From NCBI RefSeq assembly GCF_039544105.1, contig NZ_BAABLA010000109.1: 64,000 bases of DNA, one strand, 5' to 3'. This DNA comes from Haloechinothrix_A salitolerans (GTDB taxonomy: Bacteria > Actinomycetota > Actinomycetes > Mycobacteriales > Pseudonocardiaceae). Within the stretch, counting starts at the first letter, position 1, and every line of letters starts with the position of its first letter. The notes under the pieces are model-generated. The model ran no database searches, was not told where the DNA came from, and was given only the letters and a program-made list of their open reading frames with translations. The translations under genes and the position numbers were made by a program. This document shows positions 48,357-56,219 of this stretch, piece after piece.

Positions 48357-49129
48357 TGCCCACGCCAACCAAGGGCCCACGCCTCGGCGGTTCGCCGTCG
48401 CACGAACGGTTGATGCTGGCCAACCTGGCCACCTCGCTCTTCGAGCACGGCAAGATCACCACGACCGAGGCCAAGGCGAAGCGGGTGCGTCCGCTGGCCG
48501 AGAAGCTGATCACCAAGGCCAAGCGTGGTGATCTGCACAATCGGCGGCAGATCCAGCGGGTCATTCGCAACAAGGACGTCGTGCATCGGCTGATGGCCGA
48601 GATCGGCCCGTTCTACTCCGACCGCAACGGTGGCTACGTGCGCATCACCAAGACGCTGCCGCGTAAGGGTGACAACGCGCCGATGGCCGTCATCGAGTTG
48701 GTGTCGGAGAAGACGGTTACCGCCGAGGCCGAGGCCGCGCGGAAGACGAAGTTCGCCAAGGACCAGGCTGCCGCGCCAGCCGGCGCTGGAGGCACGAGCG
48801 CCGAGGCGCCGAAGTCGGTCGAGACGCAGGAGGCCGAGGCCCCCGCCAGCGCCGAGGCCACCGAGGCCACCGAGTCGACTGAGAGCACCGAGGCGCCGTT
48901 CGGCGAGGGCAGCCACGCCCCGCTGGAGGACGGTTCGCAGCCGGAGGGCTTCCCGATCAAGGGCAACGCCAGCTCGAAGCTGTACCACGTGCCAGGCAGC
49001 TCGCACTACGAGCGCACTACGGCCGAGGTCTGGTTCGCCAGTGAGGAGGCCGCGGAGGCCGCTGGCTTCCAGCTGCCGCCCTCGCAGCGCGAAACGAAGG
49101 ACGAGGAGTCGTCGGAGGACGAGTCCTGA
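48356..49129 (+). CDS. rplQ: 50S ribosomal protein L17 (bL17) with extra C-terminal domain
   Basis: The 257-residue protein is much longer than typical L17 (~120-180). The L17 domain (1-~118) starts MPTPTKGPRLGGSPSHERLM and has NLATSLFEHGKITTTEAKAK. An Ala/Glu/Thr-rich linker (~120-195) leads to a compact segment at ~200-246 (KGNASSKLYHVPGSSHYERT, then AEVWFASEEAAEAAGFQLP). That segment resembles a small domain that recurs at protein ends in actinobacteria and Firmicutes; I recall the name sunset domain but cannot verify it. Its stop overlaps the truA frame by 4 bp. Confidence 0.95.
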   Translation: MPTPTKGPRLGGSPSHERLMLANLATSLFEHGKITTTEAKAKRVRPLAEKLITKAKRGDLHNRRQIQRVIRNKDVVHRLMAEIGPFYSDRNGGYVRITKTLPRKGDNAPMAVIELVSEKTVTAEAEAARKTKFAKDQAAAPAGAGGTSAEAPKSVETQEAEAPASAEATEATESTESTEAPFGEGSHAPLEDGSQPEGFPIKGNASSKLYHVPGSSHYERTTAEVWFASEEAAEAAGFQLPPSQRETKDEESSEDES

Positions 49130-50034
49130 GGCCTGAGCAGCCACTGAACGAGCCCGCCACTCCCGCTGGGGAGGGCGGGCTCGTTCGTCTGCGCGTTGAT
49201 GTCTCCTACGACGGCACTGACTTCTCCGGCTGGGCCAAGCAGCCCGACCGCAGGACCGTCCAGGGTGTGCTGGAGGACGCGTTCGCGCGGCAGCCACCTG
49301 GCGTCGAGGTCCCGGGCTCGATCGTCGTGGCTGGCCGCACCGATGCCGGGGTACACGCGACGGGCCAAGTCGTTCACGTCGACGTCGTCCCGTACGCCAA
49401 AGGAGCGGTGACCCGGCTTCCGGTGGACGCCCACGGCATTCCCGACCTGGACCGGATGCGGCATCGCTGGAATCGCTACCTGCCACCCGACGTCCGGGTG
49501 CTGCGGGCCCGCGTCGCGCCCGCGGGCTTCGACGCGCGGTTCTCCGCCGTGCGCAGGCACTACGTGTACCAGGTGTCCGACGCGCCGTGGGGCGTCGATC
49601 CGCTGCGCCGCAACGACACGCTCGCCTGGGGACGCACCATCGACGTTGATCGGATGAACGCCGCGTCCGAGTCGCTGCTGGGGCTCAACGACTTCAAGGC
49701 GTACTGCAAGCAGCGCGAGGGCGCGACGACAATCCGCGAGCTGCAACGCTTGGAGTGGGAGCGCGTCGAGCGGCACCTCGTGCGGGCCTACGTGTCCGCT
49801 GACGCTTTCTGCCACTCCATGGTACGCAGCCTCGTGGGCGAGATCCTGCACGTCGGTGACGGCCGCAGGAGCCAGCAGTGGCCAGTTGAGCTGCTGCTGG
49901 GCGGCGTCCGGGGTAGCGCCGTCGCCCCGGCGCACGGCCTGAGCCTCGTCGGCGTCGACTATCCGCCGGATGACGAGCTGGCCGATCGTGCGGAACGGAC
50001 ACGCAAGGTCCGCGATCACACGGAGCTGGGTTAG
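49126..50034 (+). CDS. truA: tRNA pseudouridine synthase A (non-ATG start)
   Basis: The enzyme makes pseudouridine at positions 38-40 of tRNA anticodon stems. The catalytic Asp lies in VAGRTDAGVHATGQV; other family segments are RVDVSYDGTDFSGWAKQPDR, ARFSAVRRHYVYQV, REGATTIRELQRLEW and SMVRSLVGEILHVGDG. No ATG, GTG or TTG exists in frame between the stop at 49042-49044 and GTG 49267, which would delete the conserved N-terminus. I therefore place the start at CTG 49126, which overlaps the rplQ stop as CTGA; CTG 49189 is an alternative. It ends overlapping the stop of the convergent gene by 4 bp. Confidence 0.87.
   Translation: MRPEQPLNEPATPAGEGGLVRLRVDVSYDGTDFSGWAKQPDRRTVQGVLEDAFARQPPGVEVPGSIVVAGRTDAGVHATGQVVHVDVVPYAKGAVTRLPVDAHGIPDLDRMRHRWNRYLPPDVRVLRARVAPAGFDARFSAVRRHYVYQVSDAPWGVDPLRRNDTLAWGRTIDVDRMNAASESLLGLNDFKAYCKQREGATTIRELQRLEWERVERHLVRAYVSADAFCHSMVRSLVGEILHVGDGRRSQQWPVELLLGGVRGSAVAPAHGLSLVGVDYPPDDELADRAERTRKVRDHTELG
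49147..49185 (+). terminator. Strong hairpin just after rplQ, inside the truA 5' region
   Basis: AACGAGCCCGCC (49147-49158) and CTCCC (49160-49164) pair with GGGAG (49169-49173) and GGCGGGCTCGTT (49174-49185): 17 bp, one bulged A, a GCTG loop. It looks like an intrinsic terminator for the alpha operon but lies within the truA reading frame, before the conserved N-terminal sequence. Confidence 0.75.
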
Positions 50035-50753
50035 TCGCCTCGGCGCACTGGGCCTAGGATTTGTTGTTCCTTCGTCGTGGTGACCAGCCGGATCGGCTGC
50101 CACAGATTCCGCCCCAGCGCGATGACCTGGTCATCCTGCAATGTCGTGAGCTGGTGCGTCATCTGCTGTGGCAGGTTCCAGATTCTGCCCGCGAGCTCCG
50201 CTTGCCCTGCTGGCAGCCGCTGCATCAGCACCAGGTCAGCGGCGTTCGCGACGGTGGACGCCTGCGGATGCAAGTACGGCAGTAGATACACGGTGGTGTG
50301 CCATGGTGCCCGGGGCGGGAACAGGTCCTGCGGCGTCGGTCCGCCGTCGTGCATCACGACCAGCGGCGCGTTCTCCGAGGCGCGCGGCAGCTCCACCGGA
50401 GACAACCTGCGGATCTGCACATGTGGGGAGGGTCTGCCGTCTGGTCCCATCCCGGCGGAACGCTGTATCGGGTGCCACGCCTGCTCACGCCCGGTCGCGA
50501 TCACGATCCACGCTCCGACGGCCATGGCGCGCAGCGCGAACTGCCGCGCCAGGTACAACCCACCAGCCAGCACGATCCTGGTTGGTTCTGCACGCAGCGC
50601 GGAGACGGTGAGCGGCTCGCCATTGCTGCTCGAACCGAGCAAGATTCCGCCCCGGTCGCCTGATGGGCTGATCGCGTCCAAGAGGCTCGGGTCGACGGTG
50701 AACTCGGGGGCGACGCCCATCTGACCCGTCGTGTCGCGCACTCGTGAGCTCAT
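50031..50753 (-). CDS. Conserved-looking protein of unknown function linked to eccE
   Basis: I do not recognise this 240-residue protein. It has no signal or membrane helix. Visible segments include GDRGGILLGSSSNGEPLTV, GGLYLARQFALRAMAVGAWI and NLPQQMTHQLTTLQDDQVIA near the C-terminus. ATG 50753 follows GAGGAG and overlaps the stop of the 29-codon frame before it (ATGA). It is the last gene of the minus-strand eccE unit, so a role tied to type VII secretion is likely by position only. It converges on truA. Confidence 0.8.
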   Translation of the reverse strand: MSSRVRDTTGQMGVAPEFTVDPSLLDAISPSGDRGGILLGSSSNGEPLTVSALRAEPTRIVLAGGLYLARQFALRAMAVGAWIVIATGREQAWHPIQRSAGMGPDGRPSPHVQIRRLSPVELPRASENAPLVVMHDGGPTPQDLFPPRAPWHTTVYLLPYLHPQASTVANAADLVLMQRLPAGQAELAGRIWNLPQQMTHQLTTLQDDQVIALGRNLWQPIRLVTTTKEQQILGPVRRGD

Positions 50754-50839
50754 GCGGTCTCCTCGTGCCCACTGACTCGGACCTGCGAGCAGTCCCCGTG
50801 CCCGCTGACTCGGACCTGCGAGCAGTCCTCGTGCCTCAT
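50750..50839 (-). CDS. 29-codon coupled frame built from an 11-residue repeat
   Basis: ATG 50839 overlaps the eccE stop as ATGA and has GGAGG six bases before it inside the eccE end; its own stop overlaps the ATG of the next gene as ATGA. The peptide is two copies of an 11-residue unit (DCSQVRVSGHG, DCSQVRVSGHE) with short ends. It may be a real peptide, or a translated tandem repeat that keeps ribosomes moving from eccE into the next gene. Confidence as a functional gene is low. Confidence 0.35.
   Translation of the reverse strand: MRHEDCSQVRVSGHGDCSQVRVSGHEETA
50765..50835. repeat. 33-bp tandem repeat, two full units and part of a third
   Basis: The unit GTGCCC(A/G)CTGACTCGG, followed by ACCTGCGAGCAGTCC and a short junction, starts at 50765 and 50798; a third begins at 50831 with GTGCC. 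The period is a multiple of three, so copy-number changes would keep the frame. It lies between eccE and the unknown gene. Confidence 0.85.
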
Positions 50840-52557
50840 GTTGTTCCTCCCAGCGGCAACGTCGCGGACAACCCATCCACCTGGAGCCCACGCAACGGCG
50901 TCAACGCGATGCCAGCCCGTTCCGCGATCGTGTCGAGCCGCTTGTCCGCGGCGTCCAGTTCCTGCTCGTTGCGGGCGCTGACCCGCACAACACCACGGAG
51001 CCCGACCTCGCCGTCATCCACGGCTGGGGTGATCGACATAGCGACCGTCGCCGACAGCGTGCGCACGCTGGTGAGCGCGTTCAGCGTCGTCGTGACTTTG
51101 CCCTTGGGCCATTTGGTGATGGCGTAGCTGGTGTGGTGAACGCCGGCGGCGGTCACGTAGTTTTTGTGTTCGGTCAGCTTGACGCCGTCGCCCGCCGCCA
51201 CAGCCGCGTTCAGCTCACAGGCGCTCACGCCCGCGCGTAGGAGTTCGTCCGGGTCGAGCGGACGGGTACTGACCCCGCTCGACTCCATCGCGTTACGGAC
51301 ACGGGAGAGCGCACCGATAAGCGCCCGGTGCGCGCCGACAACGCCGCCACCGCGTTCCCGGACCGCGGCCGGACACCGCAGCGGGTCGAGTCGCACCGCG
51401 ATCCACGTCGTCCTTCGTGCCGCCGCGGGCAGCGGGCCAAGCACCTCGAGATACGAGTTGAGCGCGGGCGAGTCCGAGGGCAATGCGGCGCTGCCGGGAT
51501 AGGTATGCCAGATGACCTGGATGGAGTCGAGCACGACGCCCCTGTCCTCGAGGCACGGCGCCAGCGGCGACAGCGGTAGTGGTGACGCGTCGCTCGCGGC
51601 GGAGATCAGCGAGGGGCTCGGCTCCACCATGAGCACGGCCGTCCAACAGCCGTCGTCCCAGGCGAGTCCCACGGGCTGCCGGTCATGGTCCATGCTCTGC
51701 GCGACGACCAGCTTTGGGATCGCGGCGCGCAGCACGTTCACCTTGGGATCCTCGTCGCCGATGATGGCGTCCTCGTCCTTGAGGTCTTCGAGGCTGGCGC
51801 GGGCGACCGGCGGGCGCGGCTTGTCATGCGAGCGCATGAGGTAACGCAACTCAAGGACGGCCCACTGCGTGAACCACTGGCCTCTGAACCGCAGCAGCGC
51901 GATGAGCAGGACGACGGCGAGAATGCCAGCCGCGACACCGACCGCGACGGTGTCGCGCATGATCGCGATCAGGATGAGCCCGACGGCGAAGCCGACCTCG
52001 ATGATGACGAGGTTAAGCATCGGTAGGCCGAGCAGGTTCATGCTGCCGCTGCGCCGTCGTGCTGCCGGTACCGGTCCCGATGTGGTCGTCGACTGGGACG
52101 GCTGATTCGGGCCGGGCTGGCCGGACGGCTGCCCACCGCCGGGGCCACCCGGACCACCCGGACCGCCGGGCCCGCCTGGACCACCAGGGCCGCCAGGACC
52201 AGGTCCGGAGGGACCACCGGGCCCGGGCGCGCCCGGCCCACCCTGTCGGCTGGGCGGCACGGCACCGGGGCGCTGTGGAGGTGCTTGTCGTCCCGGCGGC
52301 GCAGCCGGTCCACCAGGTGCGCCTGGACGCCCCGGGGCGCTGGGAGTGGCCGGACCGCCCGGCCTGCCGGGGCCGGGATGTGCCGGTGGGGCGGGAGCGC
52401 TGGGTCGGCCCGGCGCGGCCGGGCCAGCGGGGCGTGGCGTGCCACCTGGCGGCGTCCCCCGTACAGGTGGAGGTGCCTGTGGTCCGGACGGGTTTCCCCC
52501 TGGCTGTTGTGGTCGTTGACCACGCCCGCCCGGGCGTGGCGGAGTGCTTACGGACAT
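50836..52557 (-). CDS. eccE: Type VII secretion protein EccE
   Basis: The 573-residue protein is the peripheral subunit of the ESX membrane complex. It begins with ~170 residues of Pro/Gly/Gln-rich sequence including a collagen-like GGP run (about 112-142), followed by two membrane helices (about 180-200 and 203-224) and the EccE cytoplasmic domain (RGQWFTQWAVLELRYL, then IAVRLDPLRCPAAVRERGGG). M. tuberculosis ESX-4 lacks eccE, so its presence marks this as the fuller form of the locus. It diverges from eccB and is coupled to downstream genes by ATGA. Confidence 0.92.
   Translation of the reverse strand: MSVSTPPRPGGRGQRPQQPGGNPSGPQAPPPVRGTPPGGTPRPAGPAAPGRPSAPAPPAHPGPGRPGGPATPSAPGRPGAPGGPAAPPGRQAPPQRPGAVPPSRQGGPGAPGPGGPSGPGPGGPGGPGGPGGPGGPGGPGGGQPSGQPGPNQPSQSTTTSGPVPAARRRSGSMNLLGLPMLNLVIIEVGFAVGLILIAIMRDTVAVGVAAGILAVVLLIALLRFRGQWFTQWAVLELRYLMRSHDKPRPPVARASLEDLKDEDAIIGDEDPKVNVLRAAIPKLVVAQSMDHDRQPVGLAWDDGCWTAVLMVEPSPSLISAASDASPLPLSPLAPCLEDRGVVLDSIQVIWHTYPGSAALPSDSPALNSYLEVLGPLPAAARRTTWIAVRLDPLRCPAAVRERGGGVVGAHRALIGALSRVRNAMESSGVSTRPLDPDELLRAGVSACELNAAVAAGDGVKLTEHKNYVTAAGVHHTSYAITKWPKGKVTTTLNALTSVRTLSATVAMSITPAVDDGEVGLRGVVRVSARNEQELDAADKRLDTIAERAGIALTPLRGLQVDGLSATLPLGGTT
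52132..52224 (-). repeat. Collagen-like Gly-Gly-Pro repeat within eccE
   Basis: About ten GGP or GPG triplets in a row are encoded by 9-base CCGGGCGGA-like units. The sequence is simple and prone to slippage, so length may vary between strains. Confidence 0.8.
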
Positions 52558-52715
52558 CCGCTTGTGTCTCTTTCCCCTCGTACGTCCTGCACCGGCACGC
52601 TACCCGGTCCCGGGCACGTGAACACTATCGGGAATTGGTAGAAAGCCACCACCTGACGGTTCGACTGCGGCTATCCTGCGAACCGTACCGCGACTGGGAG
52701 GCGTGTGGGTCTGGA
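52558..52715. promoter_or_regulatory. Divergent region between eccE and eccB
   Basis: This 158-bp gap must hold promoters for both directions. CGGTTCG (52657-52663) and CGAACCG (52679-52685) form a 7-bp dyad with a 15-base spacer that includes TATCCT (52672-52677), a possible -10 for eccB, though no -35 is clear. Confidence 0.4.
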
Positions 52716-54326
52716 ATGCCATCAAAGCCAACGAGGAAAACCGAGGTTCAGGCGTATCGGTTCGAGGTAAGGCGGATGAACTCCGCGCTGGTGCGCAAGG
52801 ACGCGGTGATGCTCCATGACCCGCTGCGTACCCACACCAGGGCGACCGTCGTCGGTGTGATCCTCGCCGCCGTCGGCCTGCTCGGGTTCATGATCTTCGG
52901 GATCCTCAAACCGGCCGCGCAGCCACCATCGGATGGCATCGTGATCGGCAAAGAATCCGGTCAGATGTATGTGAAAGTGGCGGAGCCAGAGGAAATGCTC
53001 GTTCCGACGTTCAATTTGGCGTCGGCGCGGCTCATTCTGATGAGCAGGCAGTCCCAGGGCGGCGACCCGCCGGCTGATCCGGTCGAGCCGGTGCTGGTCT
53101 CCGACGACAATCTCAAGGACATCCCACGCGGCAGGCTGCAGGGCATCCCGGGCGGCCCGCCGTTGCTGCCGAACGCGGAACAGCGCATTTCGGACAACTG
53201 GGCGGTGTGTCACTACCTCCCGCTGGATGACAGTTTCAACGAAAGCGTGCGGTTGGAGAAGGCCAAGGAAACGCAGCAGACGGCGGTCCTCGCGGGGCTT
53301 CCGGGATCCCAACTCGGCACGCCGCTTGAGAAGAATGAGGCGATCTATGTCGAGCGCTTGAATGGCGAGCGTTATCTAATCTATCGACCCGAGGAGAATC
53401 CGAACCGCAAATCGGACATCGTGCTGGCCAAGGTCCCGAACGAGGATTCCGTGATCGAGGCGTTGAAACTGGATCGCCACACACCCCGGCCGATGTCACT
53501 CGGTCTGACGAATGCGATTCCCGAGGTCGACCCCCTTGAGCCGCCGGTTCCCGAGGGGTTGGACGAGCCGGTGTCGTTCGAGATCGACGGCAGGACGGCC
53601 GTCGTCGGCGATGTCTTCTCGGTTCAGCAGCCGGGTGGCACCGTCGACTACTACGTCGTGCTGCGAGACGGAAAGCAGCAGGTCACGCAGGCTGTCGCCA
53701 CGATGCTTCGGCATGAGCACTCGACCGATACGACCATCCCGAAGGTTAGCCCCGACCGGCTCAACGAACTGCCGACGGTGTCGCGGGATGCCGAGCTGCC
53801 GGTGGACGACTACCCGGACCAGATCCCGACCGTGCTCGATCCGCTCCAGGGAAGCCCGGCCACCTGCCTCGGCTGGGCGCTCACCGGTTCGGGTGATGAC
53901 CAGGACTCGCGCACGACGTTGTACGTCAACAACGAGATCCCGTTCCCCGAGGACGAGAACGGCAACCCGGAGCGGCTGCAGGTCGGGAAGGCGAACGAGG
54001 ACGGCATCGCCGTCGACTACTTCTACATGCCGCCCGGCAGGGCAGCGGTCGTGAACTCGGCGACGAGCGAGGCGTCCTTTGAATCTGGACCAATCCAACT
54101 GGTGTCCGATCGTGGGCTCCGCTACGGCATCCCGGACACCGAGACGGCGGCGTACCTCGGCCTTACCGAGCGCAGGCCCGCACCGGAGAGCATCCTGCGG
54201 CTGCTGCCGACAGGGGAGTCGCTCAACGTCCAAGCCGCCGCACGGACCTTCGACTCGGTGGATCTCCCGGTGGACGCCGGTGACTACGACGGCCAGGACG
54301 TCGACGCGAAGGAGACGACGGGCTGA
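52716..54326 (+). CDS. eccB: Type VII secretion protein EccB
   Basis: The 536-residue protein spans the membrane once and places a large domain in the periplasm. It opens MPSKPTRKTEVQAYRFEVRR, with MNSALVRKDAVMLHDPLRTH before the membrane helix (43-64), the standard EccB N-terminus. The periplasmic part has Cys residues in WAVCHYLPL and PATCLGWALTG that probably form a disulfide. ATG 52716 is chosen because the family motif starts there; a far longer upstream frame runs antisense to eccE and is not coding. It converges on mycP. Confidence 0.95.
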   Translation: MPSKPTRKTEVQAYRFEVRRMNSALVRKDAVMLHDPLRTHTRATVVGVILAAVGLLGFMIFGILKPAAQPPSDGIVIGKESGQMYVKVAEPEEMLVPTFNLASARLILMSRQSQGGDPPADPVEPVLVSDDNLKDIPRGRLQGIPGGPPLLPNAEQRISDNWAVCHYLPLDDSFNESVRLEKAKETQQTAVLAGLPGSQLGTPLEKNEAIYVERLNGERYLIYRPEENPNRKSDIVLAKVPNEDSVIEALKLDRHTPRPMSLGLTNAIPEVDPLEPPVPEGLDEPVSFEIDGRTAVVGDVFSVQQPGGTVDYYVVLRDGKQQVTQAVATMLRHEHSTDTTIPKVSPDRLNELPTVSRDAELPVDDYPDQIPTVLDPLQGSPATCLGWALTGSGDDQDSRTTLYVNNEIPFPEDENGNPERLQVGKANEDGIAVDYFYMPPGRAAVVNSATSEASFESGPIQLVSDRGLRYGIPDTETAAYLGLTERRPAPESILRLLPTGESLNVQAAARTFDSVDLPVDAGDYDGQDVDAKETTG

Positions 54327-54431
54327 CTCCCTAGTGCCCCGCACCCACGGGCTGCGTCCCGCGCCGCAGCCTTGCGGATCGTGCCTAGCTGCTGAACCGG
54401 GCCGTGGATGGCGTCGGCCGCAACCCGCCGC

Positions 54432-56159
54432 TTAGGCCGCGGCACGGTTCCTGCGCACGGTGTGCACCGCGAACATCGTGCAGCCAAGCGCGAGGAGCCC
54501 ACCGCCGCTACCCGCGAGCGCGACGATCACCGGCATCGGGCTGGCGTTGTCCGGTGGCGGCATGCTTGATGGCAGCGCGACGTCCCTGGCGGGCTTCGCG
54601 CCAATCTCCTCCGGCAGCGTCATGGTCAGTGCCGCCATCGGGTTGATCACGCCGTGGCCGATGAACGGGTCGCGACCGTCGCCGGCGCCGGGATGCTGCG
54701 CCGTCGTCGTGATGCGATGCATGACCTCCCGGGCGGTGAGTTCCGGGTGCATCTGCCTGACCAGCACGGCGAGCCCGGCCACGTACGGCGCGGCGAAGCT
54801 GGTGCCCTGGATGCGCACTGCCTGCTTACCCTCGAACATCACGTTCACCAGCGCGCTTGACCCCTTCGCTGGGTCGAGCGAAATGATGTCGGTCCCCGGC
54901 GCTGCGACGCTTACCCAAGGCCCGTGCATGCTGAAGTCGGCGACACTGCCGGTCGCGTCGATCGCCCCCACGGCGAGCAGGTCCTCGGAGAACCATGGCG
55001 GCGTGACGATGGTACGTGGCTCGTTCGGGTCGGTGACCCGCGGATCTCCCTGGATCGGCACGCCGTTCTGTTGGCACGCGCCACCCGTGTTGCCCGCGGC
55101 GGCCACGACGACGACGTCTCGCTCGGTCGCGTAGTGCACCGCGGCGCGCAGCATGCGCTCTTCGTCGCTGACCGGTTTCGTGCTGCCGGTGTTGGGGCGA
55201 CATGCGTCCACCGACATGTTGATGACGTCGACGTTGTGTTTGTTCACCGCCCGCACGATCGCCTGCGCGAGCGTCTTTTGGTTACCAGCGCCGCTCGAGC
55301 TGCCCTGGGTGCGCTGCCCGGAGTCCTGGCTCGCCCCGGTGTCACCGCCGTCGTTGTTCTGCCGCTCCTTCTCCAACTCGCGCTGTAGTTCGTCGATCTT
55401 CTGCTGGTTCTCCCGCTGGCGCTTGCGCGCCTCTGCCTGCCGCCGCGCGGCCTCGCGCTTGGCGCGGGCGGCCTCCTTCTCCCGTTTGATCTCTTCCTCG
55501 GTTTTCTCGGAGAAGTTCTGGCTCGACTGCCGGATTGAGATGATCTGGACGTCTGGCGCGACGCCGATGAAGCCAATGTCGGGATTCTTTGGGTTGGCGC
55601 CGATGATGCCCGCGACCTGTGTGCCATGGCCGTCGCAGTCCAGCAGACCGTTCTTGCCCTTGTCGCCGGACTGGACGTAGTCGCCACCCGCGGTCACCCG
55701 GTTTTGTAGATACGGGTGCTTGGTGACGCCGGTGTCGATCACGGCGACCTTGAGCGGCTTGCCGGTGCGCTCGTTGACGCCGATCTTGCCGTGCTCGCTG
55801 TGTGCGCGGACGTAGTCGTGCACCTCATCGAGCCGCAGGTGCGCCTGGCCCCACGGGATGTCCTGGATCTGGTTGCTGGACACCGTCGTGTGTCCCTCGA
55901 CGCCGGATTGGACGCACTTCACGCGCTGTTTGTACTGCTTGTCTGGCTTACCCGGATCCGATGGCGGCGAGCCCGGTTCGCCAGCGGGCGCCCATGGCGG
56001 GCGCGCGCCGTCCTGCGCGACGGCCACGGCGGGGTTGAGCCCGGGCGCGATGGTCGTGAACAGGGCGACCGCGACAAGGGCACCCACCCGCGTAACGCCC
56101 CTCGGCACGCGCCGTGGCTCCCTCCGCGACACTTCTCGCGTTGCCCGAGCAGTCCCCAC
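54432..56159 (-). CDS. mycP: Mycosin (MycP), subtilisin-like protease of type VII secretion, with coiled-coil insertion
   Basis: The 575-residue membrane-anchored protease is required for stable ESX complexes. The triad is Asp142 (VAVIDTGV), His178 (DCDGHGTQVAG) and Ser454 (GTSFAAP), with the oxyanion Asn357 (AAAGNTGG). A signal sequence occupies about 20-48, and a C-terminal membrane helix about 542-566. Between IISIRQSSQNF (~216) and TLAQAIVRAV (~296) lies an extra ~80 residues: a highly charged Glu/Lys/Arg/Gln helix (217-270) and a Gly/Ser/Gln linker. The GTG start is uncertain. Its stop lies 105 bp from the eccB stop. Confidence 0.93.
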   Translation of the reverse strand: MGTARATREVSRREPRRVPRGVTRVGALVAVALFTTIAPGLNPAVAVAQDGARPPWAPAGEPGSPPSDPGKPDKQYKQRVKCVQSGVEGHTTVSSNQIQDIPWGQAHLRLDEVHDYVRAHSEHGKIGVNERTGKPLKVAVIDTGVTKHPYLQNRVTAGGDYVQSGDKGKNGLLDCDGHGTQVAGIIGANPKNPDIGFIGVAPDVQIISIRQSSQNFSEKTEEEIKREKEAARAKREAARRQAEARKRQRENQQKIDELQRELEKERQNNDGGDTGASQDSGQRTQGSSSGAGNQKTLAQAIVRAVNKHNVDVINMSVDACRPNTGSTKPVSDEERMLRAAVHYATERDVVVVAAAGNTGGACQQNGVPIQGDPRVTDPNEPRTIVTPPWFSEDLLAVGAIDATGSVADFSMHGPWVSVAAPGTDIISLDPAKGSSALVNVMFEGKQAVRIQGTSFAAPYVAGLAVLVRQMHPELTAREVMHRITTTAQHPGAGDGRDPFIGHGVINPMAALTMTLPEEIGAKPARDVALPSSMPPPDNASPMPVIVALAGSGGGLLALGCTMFAVHTVRRNRAAA

Positions 56160-56219
56160 TCGACATCCCCTCAGCGACGATCCGTGAACAGCCCGACCCT
56201 ACCGGCCGGCGTGGGTGGG

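Noticed and set aside
50754..50891. 46-codon N-terminal extension of the 240-residue gene
   Set aside because: It would read the 33-bp repeat in another frame and run into eccE; ATG 50753 has a good ribosome binding site and ATGA overlap.
52059..52715. Long plus-strand frame upstream of eccB
   Set aside because: It is antisense to the Pro/Gly-rich end of eccE; a GC-rich repeat keeps the opposite strand open. EccB family sequence starts only at 52716.
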